Assembly: GCA_019244185.1 (NCBI GenBank)
Contig: JAFATB010000023.1
Location: 62,001-126,000 of the forward strand
DNA from: Acidobacteriota bacterium
GTDB lineage: Bacteria > Acidobacteriota > Thermoanaerobaculia > Gp7-AA8
Reading direction: 5' to 3'
Length of the DNA: 64,000 nucleotides
In this document: positions 52,099-59,717 of the stretch, piece by piece
Layout of the letters: every line of letters begins with the position of its first letter
How positions within the stretch are numbered: position 1 is the stretch's first letter
The notes under the pieces: model-generated
Told to the model about the DNA's origin: nothing
The model's input: the letters and a program-made list of their open reading frames with translations, nothing else
Database searches by the model: none
Program-made: the position numbers and the translations under genes

Positions 52099-52107
52099 AC
52101 ACCAAAC

Positions 52108-52329
52108 TCAGGCGCCGACTACTAAGTATTCCGCAAACGCCGTGCTCTGCGGGATCGGCAAGCCATCCTCGATCAGTCCTTCAATATGCAACTGTATGGC
52201 CTCATACATGTTCCGCTCGGTCTCTTCATGGGTGGCACCCGTTGCAACACAGCCCGGCAGATCCGGCGAATATGCGGAGTAGTTCTCGCCAGCCGCTTCG
52301 ATCACGACCAAGAACCTGTGCATGTTCAT
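52108..52329 (-). CDS. hicB: HicB-family antitoxin
   Basis: 73 residues, ATG overlapping the hicA stop. It has the partial-RNase-H-like HicB fold: HRFLVVIEAAGENYSAYSPDLPGCVATGATHEETERNMYEAIQLHIEGL. There is no C-terminal DNA-binding domain, so this is the short HicB type; repression of the operon would need another means or oligomers. The gene order toxin-antitoxin is normal for hicAB. Confidence 0.9.
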   Translation of the reverse strand: MNMHRFLVVIEAAGENYSAYSPDLPGCVATGATHEETERNMYEAIQLHIEGLIEDGLPIPQSTAFAEYLVVGA

Positions 52330-52523
52330 TTCAGCCCCGCCTGTTTGAGGATACTGTTGAAGGTTCCCGGCGCGAGATCATCGCTCATTTTCCCGGAAAT
52401 GGTGACGCGTCCCGGCTTCGTCGGATGCTTGTACTGCCGATGACTCGTCCCGCTGGTCGTTTTCACCTGAAGCCAACCGTCTTCCTCGATAATTCTGATC
52501 GCCTCTCGCACTTTCGTTGGCAC
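52326..52523 (-). CDS. hicA: HicA-family mRNA interferase toxin
   Basis: 65 residues, GTG start. The double-stranded-RNA-binding-like fold with catalytic histidine is seen in VREAIRIIEEDGWLQVKTTSGTSHRQYKHPTKPGR (H28), followed by DDLAPGTFNSILKQAGL. All conserved positions are intact. TAGAAT six bases before the GTG indicates a leaderless transcript. Base composition is lower in GC than the neighbours. Confidence 0.92.
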   Translation of the reverse strand: MPTKVREAIRIIEEDGWLQVKTTSGTSHRQYKHPTKPGRVTISGKMSDDLAPGTFNSILKQAGLK

Positions 52524-52529
52524 GCCGCG

Positions 52530-52579
52530 ATTCTAAGCTCCGGCTGCGGCAACTCGTACGGCGATACAGTAAGTTACTG
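52530..52579 (-). promoter_or_regulatory. hicAB promoter: leaderless -10 and upstream palindrome
   Basis: TAGAAT on the minus strand (52530-52535) ends six bases before the hicA GTG. Upstream, CAGTAA-G-TTACTG (52567-52579) is a perfect 6-bp-arm palindrome, a candidate operator for autoregulation. Confidence 0.55.
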
Positions 52580-52599
52580 AACTGTCGAAGGTTGCCGAG

Positions 52600-52609
52600 G
52601 AGCCTGTCG
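52600..52609. repeat. Right half of 10-bp inverted repeat bounding hicAB
   Basis: GAGCCTGTCG, reverse complement of 52089-52098. A second related word, CTGTCGAAGG, is at 52582-52591. Confidence 0.45.
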
Positions 52610-52684
52610 TCCTTCCGACGCGCGTTGCTCATCTCTACGTTCTTCTGCGTTCTGCGTTCTTCATTCAGCTAATCTTCGCGGCGC

Positions 52685-54019
52685 ATGCCGTCTTCCGCAT
52701 CGTCCGCTCCATCGCTCGCCCGCCGCCTCGGCGCGTTCGACGCGACGATGCTGGTCATGGGCGGCATCATCGGCTCGGGCATCTTCGTCAACCCGTCGGT
52801 CGTCGCGCGGCACGTCGCGAGCGCCGGGCTGATCCTCGGCGTTTGGGCGGCGGGCGGGGCGATCGCGCTGATCGGCGCGTTCGTTTACGCGGAGCTCGCC
52901 GCGCTGCGTCCCGAAGTCGGCGGACAGTATGCGTATCTGCGCGACGCGTGGCATCCGTCGGTCGCGTTTCTATACGGCTGGTGCATGTTGCTCGTCGTGC
53001 AGAGCGGCGGGATGGCGGCGGTGGCGGTGACGTTCGCGCGCTACGCGTCGGAGCTCACCGGCACGTCGCTGCCGGAATGGCTCGTGGCCGCGGGGACGCT
53101 GGCGATTCTGACGCTGATCAACTGCTTCGGCGTGCGCAGCGGGACGAACACGCAGAGCGCGCTGATGCTGCTCAAGCTCGCCGCCATCGCGATGCTCGTC
53201 TTCGTCGGATTGCGCGTCGCGCCGCATGCGCCGGTGTCGATCGCGCGCGCGTCGGAAGGCGGTTCGCTCCTCTGGTCGCTGGCCGCGGCGATGACGCCGG
53301 TGATGTTCGCGTACGGCGGCTGGCAGACGGCGAGCTTCATGTCGGGAGAGCTCGTGCGGCCGCGGCGCGATCTCGCCATCGGTCTGCTCGCGGGCGTGAT
53401 CGGCGTGATCGCGGTCTATCTCGCGGTGAACTTCGTCTGCGTCCGCGCGCTCGGTCCCGCGGGACTGGCCGCGACGACGACGCCGGCGTCGGCCGTGATG
53501 CGACTCGCGCTCGGCGAACGCGGTGCGACGCTCATCGCCGCCGGCATCGCCGTCTCCACGCTCGGCTTTTTGAGCCAGGGGATGCTCACCGCGCCGCGCG
53601 TCTACTACGCGATGGCGGAGGACCGGCTGTTCTTCCGCGCGATCGGCCGCGTGCATCCGACGACGCGCGTGCCGGTGATGGCCATCGCGCTGCAGGGCGT
53701 CGTGGCGATCGTGATCGCGCTGTCGGGCACGTACGAACAGATCCTCAGCTACGTCGTCTCGGTCGACTTCATCTTCTTCGGCCTCACCGGCGCGGCGCTG
53801 TTCGTCTTTCGGCGCCGCCACGCGTCGGCGGAGTTCAAGATGTTGCCGACGGAGTCCTTCCGGACTCCAGGCCACCCCGTGACGACGCTCGTCTTCACCG
53901 CCTGCTGCTGGCTCGTCGTGGCCGGAACGTTCGTGCGCTCGCCGGTCAACAGTGCGATCGGCCTCGCGATTTTGCTGGCGGGGTTGCCCGCGTACGCGTT
54001 CTGGCGTCGAACGAAGTAG
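52685..54019 (+). CDS. APC-family amino acid permease
   Basis: 444 residues with about 12 hydrophobic helices. Helix 1 has the unwound GxG motif: FDATMLVMGGIIGSGIFVNPSVVARH. Then YAELAALRPEVGGQYAYLRDAWH and MTPVMFAYGGWQTASFMSGEL (helix 6) match LAT/YfnA-like APC transporters. The substrate is an amino acid, not further resolved. TAATCT (52670-52675) lies nine bases before the ATG. The ExbD-like gene begins at the next base after its stop. Confidence 0.88.
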   Translation: MPSSASSAPSLARRLGAFDATMLVMGGIIGSGIFVNPSVVARHVASAGLILGVWAAGGAIALIGAFVYAELAALRPEVGGQYAYLRDAWHPSVAFLYGWCMLLVVQSGGMAAVAVTFARYASELTGTSLPEWLVAAGTLAILTLINCFGVRSGTNTQSALMLLKLAAIAMLVFVGLRVAPHAPVSIARASEGGSLLWSLAAAMTPVMFAYGGWQTASFMSGELVRPRRDLAIGLLAGVIGVIAVYLAVNFVCVRALGPAGLAATTTPASAVMRLALGERGATLIAAGIAVSTLGFLSQGMLTAPRVYYAMAEDRLFFRAIGRVHPTTRVPVMAIALQGVVAIVIALSGTYEQILSYVVSVDFIFFGLTGAALFVFRRRHASAEFKMLPTESFRTPGHPVTTLVFTACCWLVVAGTFVRSPVNSAIGLAILLAGLPAYAFWRRTK

Positions 54020-54493
54020 ATGTACATCCACGAGCAGCCGGAGGATCGCCGCCGCGCGGACCTCCTGATCCGCCAGTCGTTCATCATCACGCAGAGCGGC
54101 GTGTGGATCGTGGTGTTCCTCTTCGTCTTCGTCGTGACGCCGCTCTGGACGCGCGACGTCTGGCCGCTGCTCGATCAGCCCACCGCATGGTCCGCGCAGA
54201 GAGCCGTGCCGCGCGAGCACGATCACTTCGTTTCGGTGCGCGCGGATGGCGCGTTCTTTTTCGACGAACGGCGCGTGACGGCCGGCGATCTCGTCGCAGC
54301 GTTACGCGCCGCGCGCGCCGGGCGCCGGACGTGGGGTACGTTCATCGAGTTCGATGACGTCTACGTACGCGCCGATCGCGCGGCGCCGTTCGGCGCGGTA
54401 CGCAACGTGATCCGCGCCGCGCAGGCGGCTGGTTGCCCGCGCGTGACGTTTCTGTTTCGCCGTGACCCGGATGCTATCGTCGTGTGGGAATGA
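54020..54493 (+). CDS. ExbD/TolR-like single-pass protein
   Basis: 157 residues. A cytoplasmic N-terminus (MYIHEQPEDRRRADLLIRQ) is followed by one hydrophobic helix at about 24-44 and a periplasmic domain with FVSVRADGAFFFDERRVTAGDLVAALRAA and VYVRADRAAPFGAVRNVIRAAQAAGCPRVTFLF, as in ExbD/TolR. The conserved membrane aspartate of ExbD is not obvious. No ExbB/TolQ partner is nearby, so it may work with one elsewhere or have another function. It overlaps the next start by 4 bases. Confidence 0.7.
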   Translation: MYIHEQPEDRRRADLLIRQSFIITQSGVWIVVFLFVFVVTPLWTRDVWPLLDQPTAWSAQRAVPREHDHFVSVRADGAFFFDERRVTAGDLVAALRAARAGRRTWGTFIEFDDVYVRADRAAPFGAVRNVIRAAQAAGCPRVTFLFRRDPDAIVVWE

Positions 54494-55119
54494 AACCGGC
54501 CGCGATTCTCTCGCTTCTCCTCTTCACGTTCGTCCTCGCCGCCGCGGAAACGCCGGCGCCCGCCGCGGATGATTTCGCATTCGTGTTTCTGCGCCGTCCG
54601 CCGAACGCGCCGCAGCTCGATGCGGCGACGGCCGAGCGGGTCCAGGAAGGGCACATGGCGAACATTCGCCGGCTCGGCGGTGAAGGGCATCTCGTCGCGG
54701 CCGGTCCGTTCGGCGACGACACGACGCTGCGCGGCATCTTCGTCTACAAAACGGCGAGCAAGGCCGACGCGGACGCGTGGCTTTCGACCGATCCCGCGGT
54801 GAAGGCGGGGCGGCTCGCGGGCGACGCGCACTTTTTCCGCGCGCCGGCGTCGACGTTCGCCAAGATCGCGGCTGACGCGCCGTTCGTGCCGGAGCAGTAT
54901 GCGATGGTGGTCGCGCCGCGGAGCGCCGATGCGCGCGCGGTGCAGCACGCCATCGACGACGCGCGTGCCGCGGGGACGCTCGCATTCGGAACCGCGTTCG
55001 CGGACGGCGGCGGCGTGCTGATCCTGACGGGCGGCGTCGACGACGCGAAGCCGGTCGCGCCGGCGCTGGGCGCCGAGGTGCATCCGTGGCTCACGCAGAA
55101 AGGCGTGCTGGCGCGGTAG
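54490..55119 (+). CDS. Secreted YCII-like protein
   Basis: 209 residues from the ATG at 54490. Signal peptide AAILSLLLFTFVLAAAE. The first domain is YCII-like: FVFLRRPPNAPQLDAATAERVQEGHMANIRRLGGEGHLVAAGPFGDD with the conserved His and FVYKTASKADADAWLSTDPAV. The second half (QYAMVVAPRSADARAVQHAIDDARAAGTL) looks like a degraded repeat of the same fold. Exported YCII proteins are uncommon. Third gene of the permease operon. Confidence 0.75.
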   Translation: MKPAAILSLLLFTFVLAAAETPAPAADDFAFVFLRRPPNAPQLDAATAERVQEGHMANIRRLGGEGHLVAAGPFGDDTTLRGIFVYKTASKADADAWLSTDPAVKAGRLAGDAHFFRAPASTFAKIAADAPFVPEQYAMVVAPRSADARAVQHAIDDARAAGTLAFGTAFADGGGVLILTGGVDDAKPVAPALGAEVHPWLTQKGVLAR

Positions 55120-55126
55120 GAGAGCT

Positions 55127-55261
55127 TTAGTACCTCATCCGCTCGACCAACGGCCACGTCGCGTCGGGATCGTCGAGCGGGAACGCCCACGTGTCGTCGT
55201 ACTCGCGGCGCGGCTCTTCGGCTTGTCGTTCGTCGTGCGGCGGTTCGTTCTCGCTTGCCAT
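55127..55261 (-). CDS. Possible 44-residue acidic protein
   Basis: ATG at 55261 preceded by CAGAGG. The product is acidic, with Trp and Pro: EPPHDERQAEEPRREYDDTW followed by DPDATWPLVERMRY. It is not recognised. It fits exactly between the convergent YCII-like gene (8-base gap) and the divergent msrA promoter region, and its composition is unlike antisense shadow frames. Still short enough to be chance. Confidence 0.4.
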   Translation of the reverse strand: MASENEPPHDERQAEEPRREYDDTWAFPLDDPDATWPLVERMRY

Positions 55262-55303
55262 CGCCTCTGGACTAATTCGACGATCGTGCCGATTTTGAAA
55301 CGC

Positions 55304-55876
55304 ATGAGAAACGCCGCGCTCGCCGTTTTGCTCGTGCTCGCCACGTCGTTGCACGCCGCGCCGCTGCAGAAGGCCGCGTTCGCCGCCGGCTGCTTCTGGT
55401 GCGCGGAGGCGGCGTTCCAGGATCTGCCCGGCGTCGTCGACGTGGTGTCCGGCTACACCGGCGGCAGCGTCCCGCATCCGACGTACGAGCAGGTCTCCGC
55501 CGGCGGCACGGGCCATCGCGAGGCGGTCGAGATCACCTTCGATCCGGCGAAGATCACCTATGGTCAACTGCTTGACGTGTTCTGGCGGAACATCGATCCC
55601 ACCGATCCGGCGGGGCAGTTCTGCGACAAGGGGCAGCAGTACCTCGCCGCGATTTACGTGCGCGACGACGCGCAGCGGCAGCTCGCCGAGCTCTCGCTGC
55701 GCAACGCGAAGAAGCGCTTCGGCTACGTCTTCACCGACATCCTGCCCGCCGGCCCGTTCTATCGCGCCGAGGAGTACCATCAGGACTACTACAAGAAAAA
55801 TCCGTTCCGCTACCACTTCTACCGCGCGGGCTGTAAGCGCGACGAGCGGCTGAAAGAGGTCTGGGGCCGGCGCTAG
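55304..55876 (+). CDS. msrA: Exported peptide methionine sulfoxide reductase MsrA
   Basis: 190 residues from the ATG at 55304 (a GTG at 55286 is possible). Signal peptide ALAVLLVLATSLHAAP. Catalytic cysteine in FAAGCFWCAEAAFQDLPGV; then GYTGGSVPHPTYEQVSAGGTGHREAVEI and QFCDKGQQYLAAIY. C-terminal AEEYHQDYYKKNPFRYHFYRAGCKRD, with a cysteine that could resolve the disulfide. It reduces methionine-S-sulfoxide in the periplasm. First of a four-gene rightward operon. Confidence 0.92.
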   Translation: MRNAALAVLLVLATSLHAAPLQKAAFAAGCFWCAEAAFQDLPGVVDVVSGYTGGSVPHPTYEQVSAGGTGHREAVEITFDPAKITYGQLLDVFWRNIDPTDPAGQFCDKGQQYLAAIYVRDDAQRQLAELSLRNAKKRFGYVFTDILPAGPFYRAEEYHQDYYKKNPFRYHFYRAGCKRDERLKEVWGRR

Positions 55877-55886
55877 GAGCGCGTGC

Positions 55887-57104
55887 ATGTCCGATTGGAT
55901 CGATCTCGGTCCCACCGCGGAGCTCTCGCAGAAGCCGCTGCAGCAGCTCGTCGCCGGCCGCAACCGCTTCGCGGTGTCGTATCGCGACGGCGCGTTCCAC
56001 GTCGTCTCCGGCGTCTGCAATCACAGCGGCGGTCCGCTCGGCGACGGGCGCCTTGACGGCGACTACATCGTCTGCCCGTGGCACAACTGGAAGTTCCACG
56101 CGATCACCGGAGAAGGGGAGCCGGGCTTCGAGGAGGATCGCGTGCCGCGCTACGACTCGCGCGTCGAGAACGGGCGCCTGCTCGTCGATCTCGCCAGCGC
56201 GACGAAGCGCACGAAGAAGCCGCATCCGCCGCATCCGCTCGCGCGTCCGGTCGTGCGCGCGCCCGGCCCCATCCGCGTCGCCGGCATCTCCACGACGGTC
56301 ATGGATGCCGCAAACCCGCGCTACTCGACCTCGGACGCGCTGCTCGAAACCGCGATCGCGCACGCGACCACGATGCTGGCCGCCGAGGGGCGGCTGGTGA
56401 AGCTCAACGAGCTGCACTTCCGCGCGTGCGAGGGCTACTACTCGAAGTCGGCGCAGGCGTGCACGTGGCCGTGCTCGATCACGCAGATGGATCCCGACGA
56501 TCAGCTCGACCGCGTGTACGAGGCGCTCGTGCATTGGGCGGATGTGATCCTCGTGTCGACGCCGATCCGCTGGGGCGCGGCCAGCTCGCTCTACTACAAG
56601 ATGGTCGAGCGGATGAACTGCATCCAGAACCAGGTCACGATCCGTAACCGCGTGCTGCTGAAGAACAAGGTCGCGGCGTTCATCATCACCGGCGGCCAAG
56701 ACAACGTGCAGGCCGTCGCGGGACAGATGCTCGGCTTCTTCGCGGAGATCGGCTGCACGTTCCCGCAGTTCCCGTACATCGCCCATTCGCGCGGCTGGTC
56801 GGCCGAGGACATGGAGCGGAACATCGCCTTCGTGCAGAAGAGCGACGAGCTGCACGACGCGGCGCGGGCGCTGGTGACGCGCGCGTTCGACACCGCGCAG
56901 TTCCTCGTCGCGCATTCCGAGGAAGAGGCGATGGTGGGCGTGCGCGACGCGTTCGTGCGCGCGGGACGGAAGGCGTCGATGAGCGTGAAGGAAGAGCTGC
57001 GCGTCGCCAGCGCGCCGATGCCGTCAACGATGTCGTCATCTTCGCCGGCGCCCGCGCACGAACACGAAACGCGGCTGCCTCCGCCGGCATCGAAGGAACC
57101 ATGA
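55887..57104 (+). CDS. Rieske [2Fe-2S] domain fused to NADPH-dependent FMN reductase
   Basis: 405 residues; AGGAG is made by the msrA stop region. Residues 1-105 are a Rieske ferredoxin-type domain with cluster ligands C44, H46 (VCNHSGGPLG) and C63, H66 (CPWHNWKF). Residues 128-330 are flavodoxin-fold FMN_red: RVAGISTTVMD, WADVILVSTPIRWGAASSLYYKMVERMNC. A low-complexity tail follows. One chain thus carries an iron-sulfur cluster and a flavin, suited to passing electrons from NAD(P)H to a partner. The ATGA overlap with the next gene ties them together. Confidence 0.88.
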   Translation: MSDWIDLGPTAELSQKPLQQLVAGRNRFAVSYRDGAFHVVSGVCNHSGGPLGDGRLDGDYIVCPWHNWKFHAITGEGEPGFEEDRVPRYDSRVENGRLLVDLASATKRTKKPHPPHPLARPVVRAPGPIRVAGISTTVMDAANPRYSTSDALLETAIAHATTMLAAEGRLVKLNELHFRACEGYYSKSAQACTWPCSITQMDPDDQLDRVYEALVHWADVILVSTPIRWGAASSLYYKMVERMNCIQNQVTIRNRVLLKNKVAAFIITGGQDNVQAVAGQMLGFFAEIGCTFPQFPYIAHSRGWSAEDMERNIAFVQKSDELHDAARALVTRAFDTAQFLVAHSEEEAMVGVRDAFVRAGRKASMSVKEELRVASAPMPSTMSSSSPAPAHEHETRLPPPASKEP

Positions 57105-57817
57105 ACGACACGCGCCTGCAACTCCATTACGCGCTGCAGTCGGCGGCGGGCGTGGGACGCACGCTGCTGCCGAAGCGTCCCGACGACTCGCACAGCAGCT
57201 TCATGTGGGATCACGCCACGGGCGCGCTGGTGCAGGACCTCGTGGGCGGCGAATACCGCGCGGGGCTGCGCCTCTGCGACATGACGCTGCTGCTGCTCGA
57301 CAAGCAGGATCGCGTGCAGGCGAAGTATCCGCTCGAAGGACGCACGCTCGACGACGCCTTCCGCTTCTTCGAAGAGCACGCCGGACGCATGCTCGAACGC
57401 CCGTGCGAGGCGCTGCCGCCGCATCCGGTCGCGGACGGCGCGACGTTCATGCCGGCATCGTGCGATCTCGAGTCGCTCGCCGCGATGTACGCGACCGCGT
57501 CCGAGGTGCTGGAGCGGTTCCGCGTGAAGCATCCGAACGCCGGTCCGGTGCTCGTGTGGCCGCATCACTTCGACATTGCCACGCTGCTGCGGCGCGGCGA
57601 AACCTCGACGATCGGCATCGGCATGGTTCCCGGCGACGCCACGATCGCGGAGCCGTACTGGTACGTCTATCCGTGGCCGGAGCCGAAGCCGCTGCCGCCG
57701 CCGCTGTCGATCGGCGAATGGTTCACGAACGGCTGGGTCGGCGCCGTGCTGCACGAGACGCGCGATGCGGCGCGGATCGAGTGCTTCCTCGAGGAAGCCG
57801 TCGCCGCGCTGACATGA
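57101..57817 (+). CDS. Conserved-looking protein of unknown function
   Basis: 238 residues, ATG overlapping the Rieske gene stop; not recognised. It has no signal peptide. Recurrent aromatic and His motifs (SHSSFMWDHATGALVQ, LVWPHHFDIATLLR, AEPYWYVYPWPEP) and a closing GEWFTNGWVGAVLHETRDA suggest a beta-rich soluble protein with ligand-binding loops. Translational coupling on both sides implies it works with the electron-transfer fusion. Confidence 0.65.
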   Translation: MNDTRLQLHYALQSAAGVGRTLLPKRPDDSHSSFMWDHATGALVQDLVGGEYRAGLRLCDMTLLLLDKQDRVQAKYPLEGRTLDDAFRFFEEHAGRMLERPCEALPPHPVADGATFMPASCDLESLAAMYATASEVLERFRVKHPNAGPVLVWPHHFDIATLLRRGETSTIGIGMVPGDATIAEPYWYVYPWPEPKPLPPPLSIGEWFTNGWVGAVLHETRDAARIECFLEEAVAALT

Positions 57818-58677
57818 TCCTGCGCAACTGCGTCGTCAGCGTCGTTCTCTGGATCGCGCTCGTCATCGGCTACACCGCGTTTCTGCAGCGCCGTTCCGTC
57901 GCCTGGCCGTTCGCCGGCGGCGTGGCCGCGGGAACGGTCGCGGCCTTCGGCCTCCTGCTGCTGCACGGATCGCTGTACGCGTTCCGCGACTTCGGCGCGC
58001 GCAATCGGCTGGCGCGCGGCGAGCGCCCTCACGATGGCGACGTCGTCGCGGCGATCGGGACGATTCATCCGACGTCCGGCGCTCCGCTGCAGTCGCCGCT
58101 GAACGGCGTGCCGTGCGTGCTCTACTCGTATCAGATCGGAGCGCCCGACGACGATCGCAAACGCGGCGGCGTCGCGCGCGCGATCACCGGCTTCGGTCTC
58201 ACGCGCTGCGCGATTCGCACGCCCTACGGCGAATACATCCTCGGCGCGTGGCCGTCGCTGGAAGGCTTTCCGAAGCGGCGCGGCGATCGTGAGCGCGCGG
58301 CGGAGCTGCTGCGCGCGACGCCGTTCAAGACGTTCGGCTTCACCGCGTACGGAAAGGCCATGATGCGTCTCTATGCGACGGCGCCGCCGCTGCGCGAAGA
58401 CTGGCGGCTGAGCGACGCGGAGCTCGACGTCGCATCCGCGGAGCTGCTCGAACAGATCGTCGCGCCGGGCGAGACGGTGACCGCGTTCGGACGCTACGCG
58501 TCGGCGACGAACTCGATCGTCAGCAACGCGAGGACGGAAGGCTTCGTGCGGCTGAAAGCGGGCGGCCAGCTCCGCCCGCCGCAGGCGATTCCGTGGGAAG
58601 GCTTGCTCAAAGCATTCGGCGGCCTCGTCGCGCTGGCGCTTCCGAACGCGCTGATTTACCTGCTGCTCATGCGTTGA
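57814..58677 (+). CDS. Membrane protein with GIDE-like domain
   Basis: 287 residues; ATG overlaps the previous stop. Two N-terminal hydrophobic helices (about 4-22 and 30-52) and one at the C-terminus frame a soluble domain. VVAAIGTIHPTSGAPLQSPLNGVPCVLYSYQIG resembles the GIDE/BAM domain of MUL1-like E3 ligases, which has bacterial relatives without the RING finger. No RING cysteines are present. Function unknown. Last gene of the msrA operon; its end overlaps the convergent reductase gene by 11 bases. Confidence 0.65.
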   Translation: MILRNCVVSVVLWIALVIGYTAFLQRRSVAWPFAGGVAAGTVAAFGLLLLHGSLYAFRDFGARNRLARGERPHDGDVVAAIGTIHPTSGAPLQSPLNGVPCVLYSYQIGAPDDDRKRGGVARAITGFGLTRCAIRTPYGEYILGAWPSLEGFPKRRGDRERAAELLRATPFKTFGFTAYGKAMMRLYATAPPLREDWRLSDAELDVASAELLEQIVAPGETVTAFGRYASATNSIVSNARTEGFVRLKAGGQLRPPQAIPWEGLLKAFGGLVALALPNALIYLLLMR

Positions 58678-59659
58678 CGTCGATGACGATGCGCCCGCGC
58701 ACGCGGTTCGCGAGTAGCTCTTCCGCCAACTCGCGGATGCGCGAGAGCGGCTCGGTGCGCGAGAGCTCTGCCAGCTTCGCGAAGTCGAGGTCGGACGCGA
58801 GGCGCGACCACGCGGCGACGCGCTTCGGGAAGGCGGTATGGATGGAGCTCACGCCGAGCAGCGAGACATTTCTCAGGATCAGCGGCCAGACGGTGGTGTG
58901 GAGCTCGTGCCCTCCGGCCATCCCGCAACACGCGATCGCGCCCTCGTACGCCGTCTGCGCGAAGAGCGTCGTCAGCGTCTGGCCGCCGACGGTATCGACG
59001 CCGCCGGCCCACCGCTCCGACTGCAGCGGGCCGCCCGCTTTCGCGAGCTCGTCGCGCGAAACGATCGACGTCGCGCCGAGGTCGCGGAGATACGATTCGA
59101 GCTCGGGACGGCCGGTCGAGGCCGCGACGCGATGGCCGCGCTTCGCGAGCAGCATCACCGCGAGCGAGCCGACGCCGCCGGCCGCGCCGGTCACGACGAG
59201 CTCGCGCTCCGAAGGCTCGACGCCCGCCTGTTCGAGCGCGAGCACGCAGAGCATCGCCGTGAAGCCGGCCGTGCCGATCTGCATGGCCTGCTCGAACGAA
59301 ATCGCGTCCGGCAGCGGCACGAGTGCGTTCGCCTGCACGCGCTCGCGTTGCGTGTAGCCGCCCCAGTCGGTCTCGCCGAGCCCCTGCGCCATGCCGACGA
59401 CGCGATCGCCCGGTTTGTAGCAGTCGTCGTCGGATGCGGTCACGGTGCCGGCGAGATCGATGCCGAGGATCATCGGGAAGCGGCGGATGATGCGGCCGCG
59501 CGCGGTGACGGCGAGGGCGTCCTTGTAGTTGAGCGACGAGTAGGCGACGTCGATGGTGACGTTGCCCTCGCGAGGGAGCGCGCCGTCGTCGAGCGTCTCC
59601 AGCGCCACGGTGTACGACGAGCCTTCGGATGCGCGCGCGACGAGTGCCTGAAACGTCAT
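58667..59659 (-). CDS. Medium-chain dehydrogenase, acrylyl-CoA reductase (AcuI/YhdH) type
   Basis: 330 residues from the ATG at 59659 (another at 59668). Family features: VALETLDDGALPREGNVTIDVAYSSLNYKDALAVT, GIDLAGTVTASDD, and the NADPH fold VTGAAGGVGSLAVMLLAKRGHRVAASTGR. GVSSIHTAFPKRVAAW is also typical of AcuI/YhdH. No zinc ligands are seen, as expected for this quinone-oxidoreductase-like group. It reduces acryloyl-CoA to propionyl-CoA. Back-to-back with the serine hydrolase gene. Confidence 0.9.
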   Translation of the reverse strand: MTFQALVARASEGSSYTVALETLDDGALPREGNVTIDVAYSSLNYKDALAVTARGRIIRRFPMILGIDLAGTVTASDDDCYKPGDRVVGMAQGLGETDWGGYTQRERVQANALVPLPDAISFEQAMQIGTAGFTAMLCVLALEQAGVEPSERELVVTGAAGGVGSLAVMLLAKRGHRVAASTGRPELESYLRDLGATSIVSRDELAKAGGPLQSERWAGGVDTVGGQTLTTLFAQTAYEGAIACCGMAGGHELHTTVWPLILRNVSLLGVSSIHTAFPKRVAAWSRLASDLDFAKLAELSRTEPLSRIRELAEELLANRVRGRIVIDVNA

Positions 59660-59717
59660 GCGGCGCATTCTCTCACCGCGCGCGACTAACGTCCGCGCCG
59701 CGCCCGCGTCTATCGAA

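Noticed and set aside
52515-52535. TTGGCAC as a sigma54 -24 element
   Set aside because: The -12 TTGC-type element is absent at the required spacing, and no plus-strand gene starts downstream.
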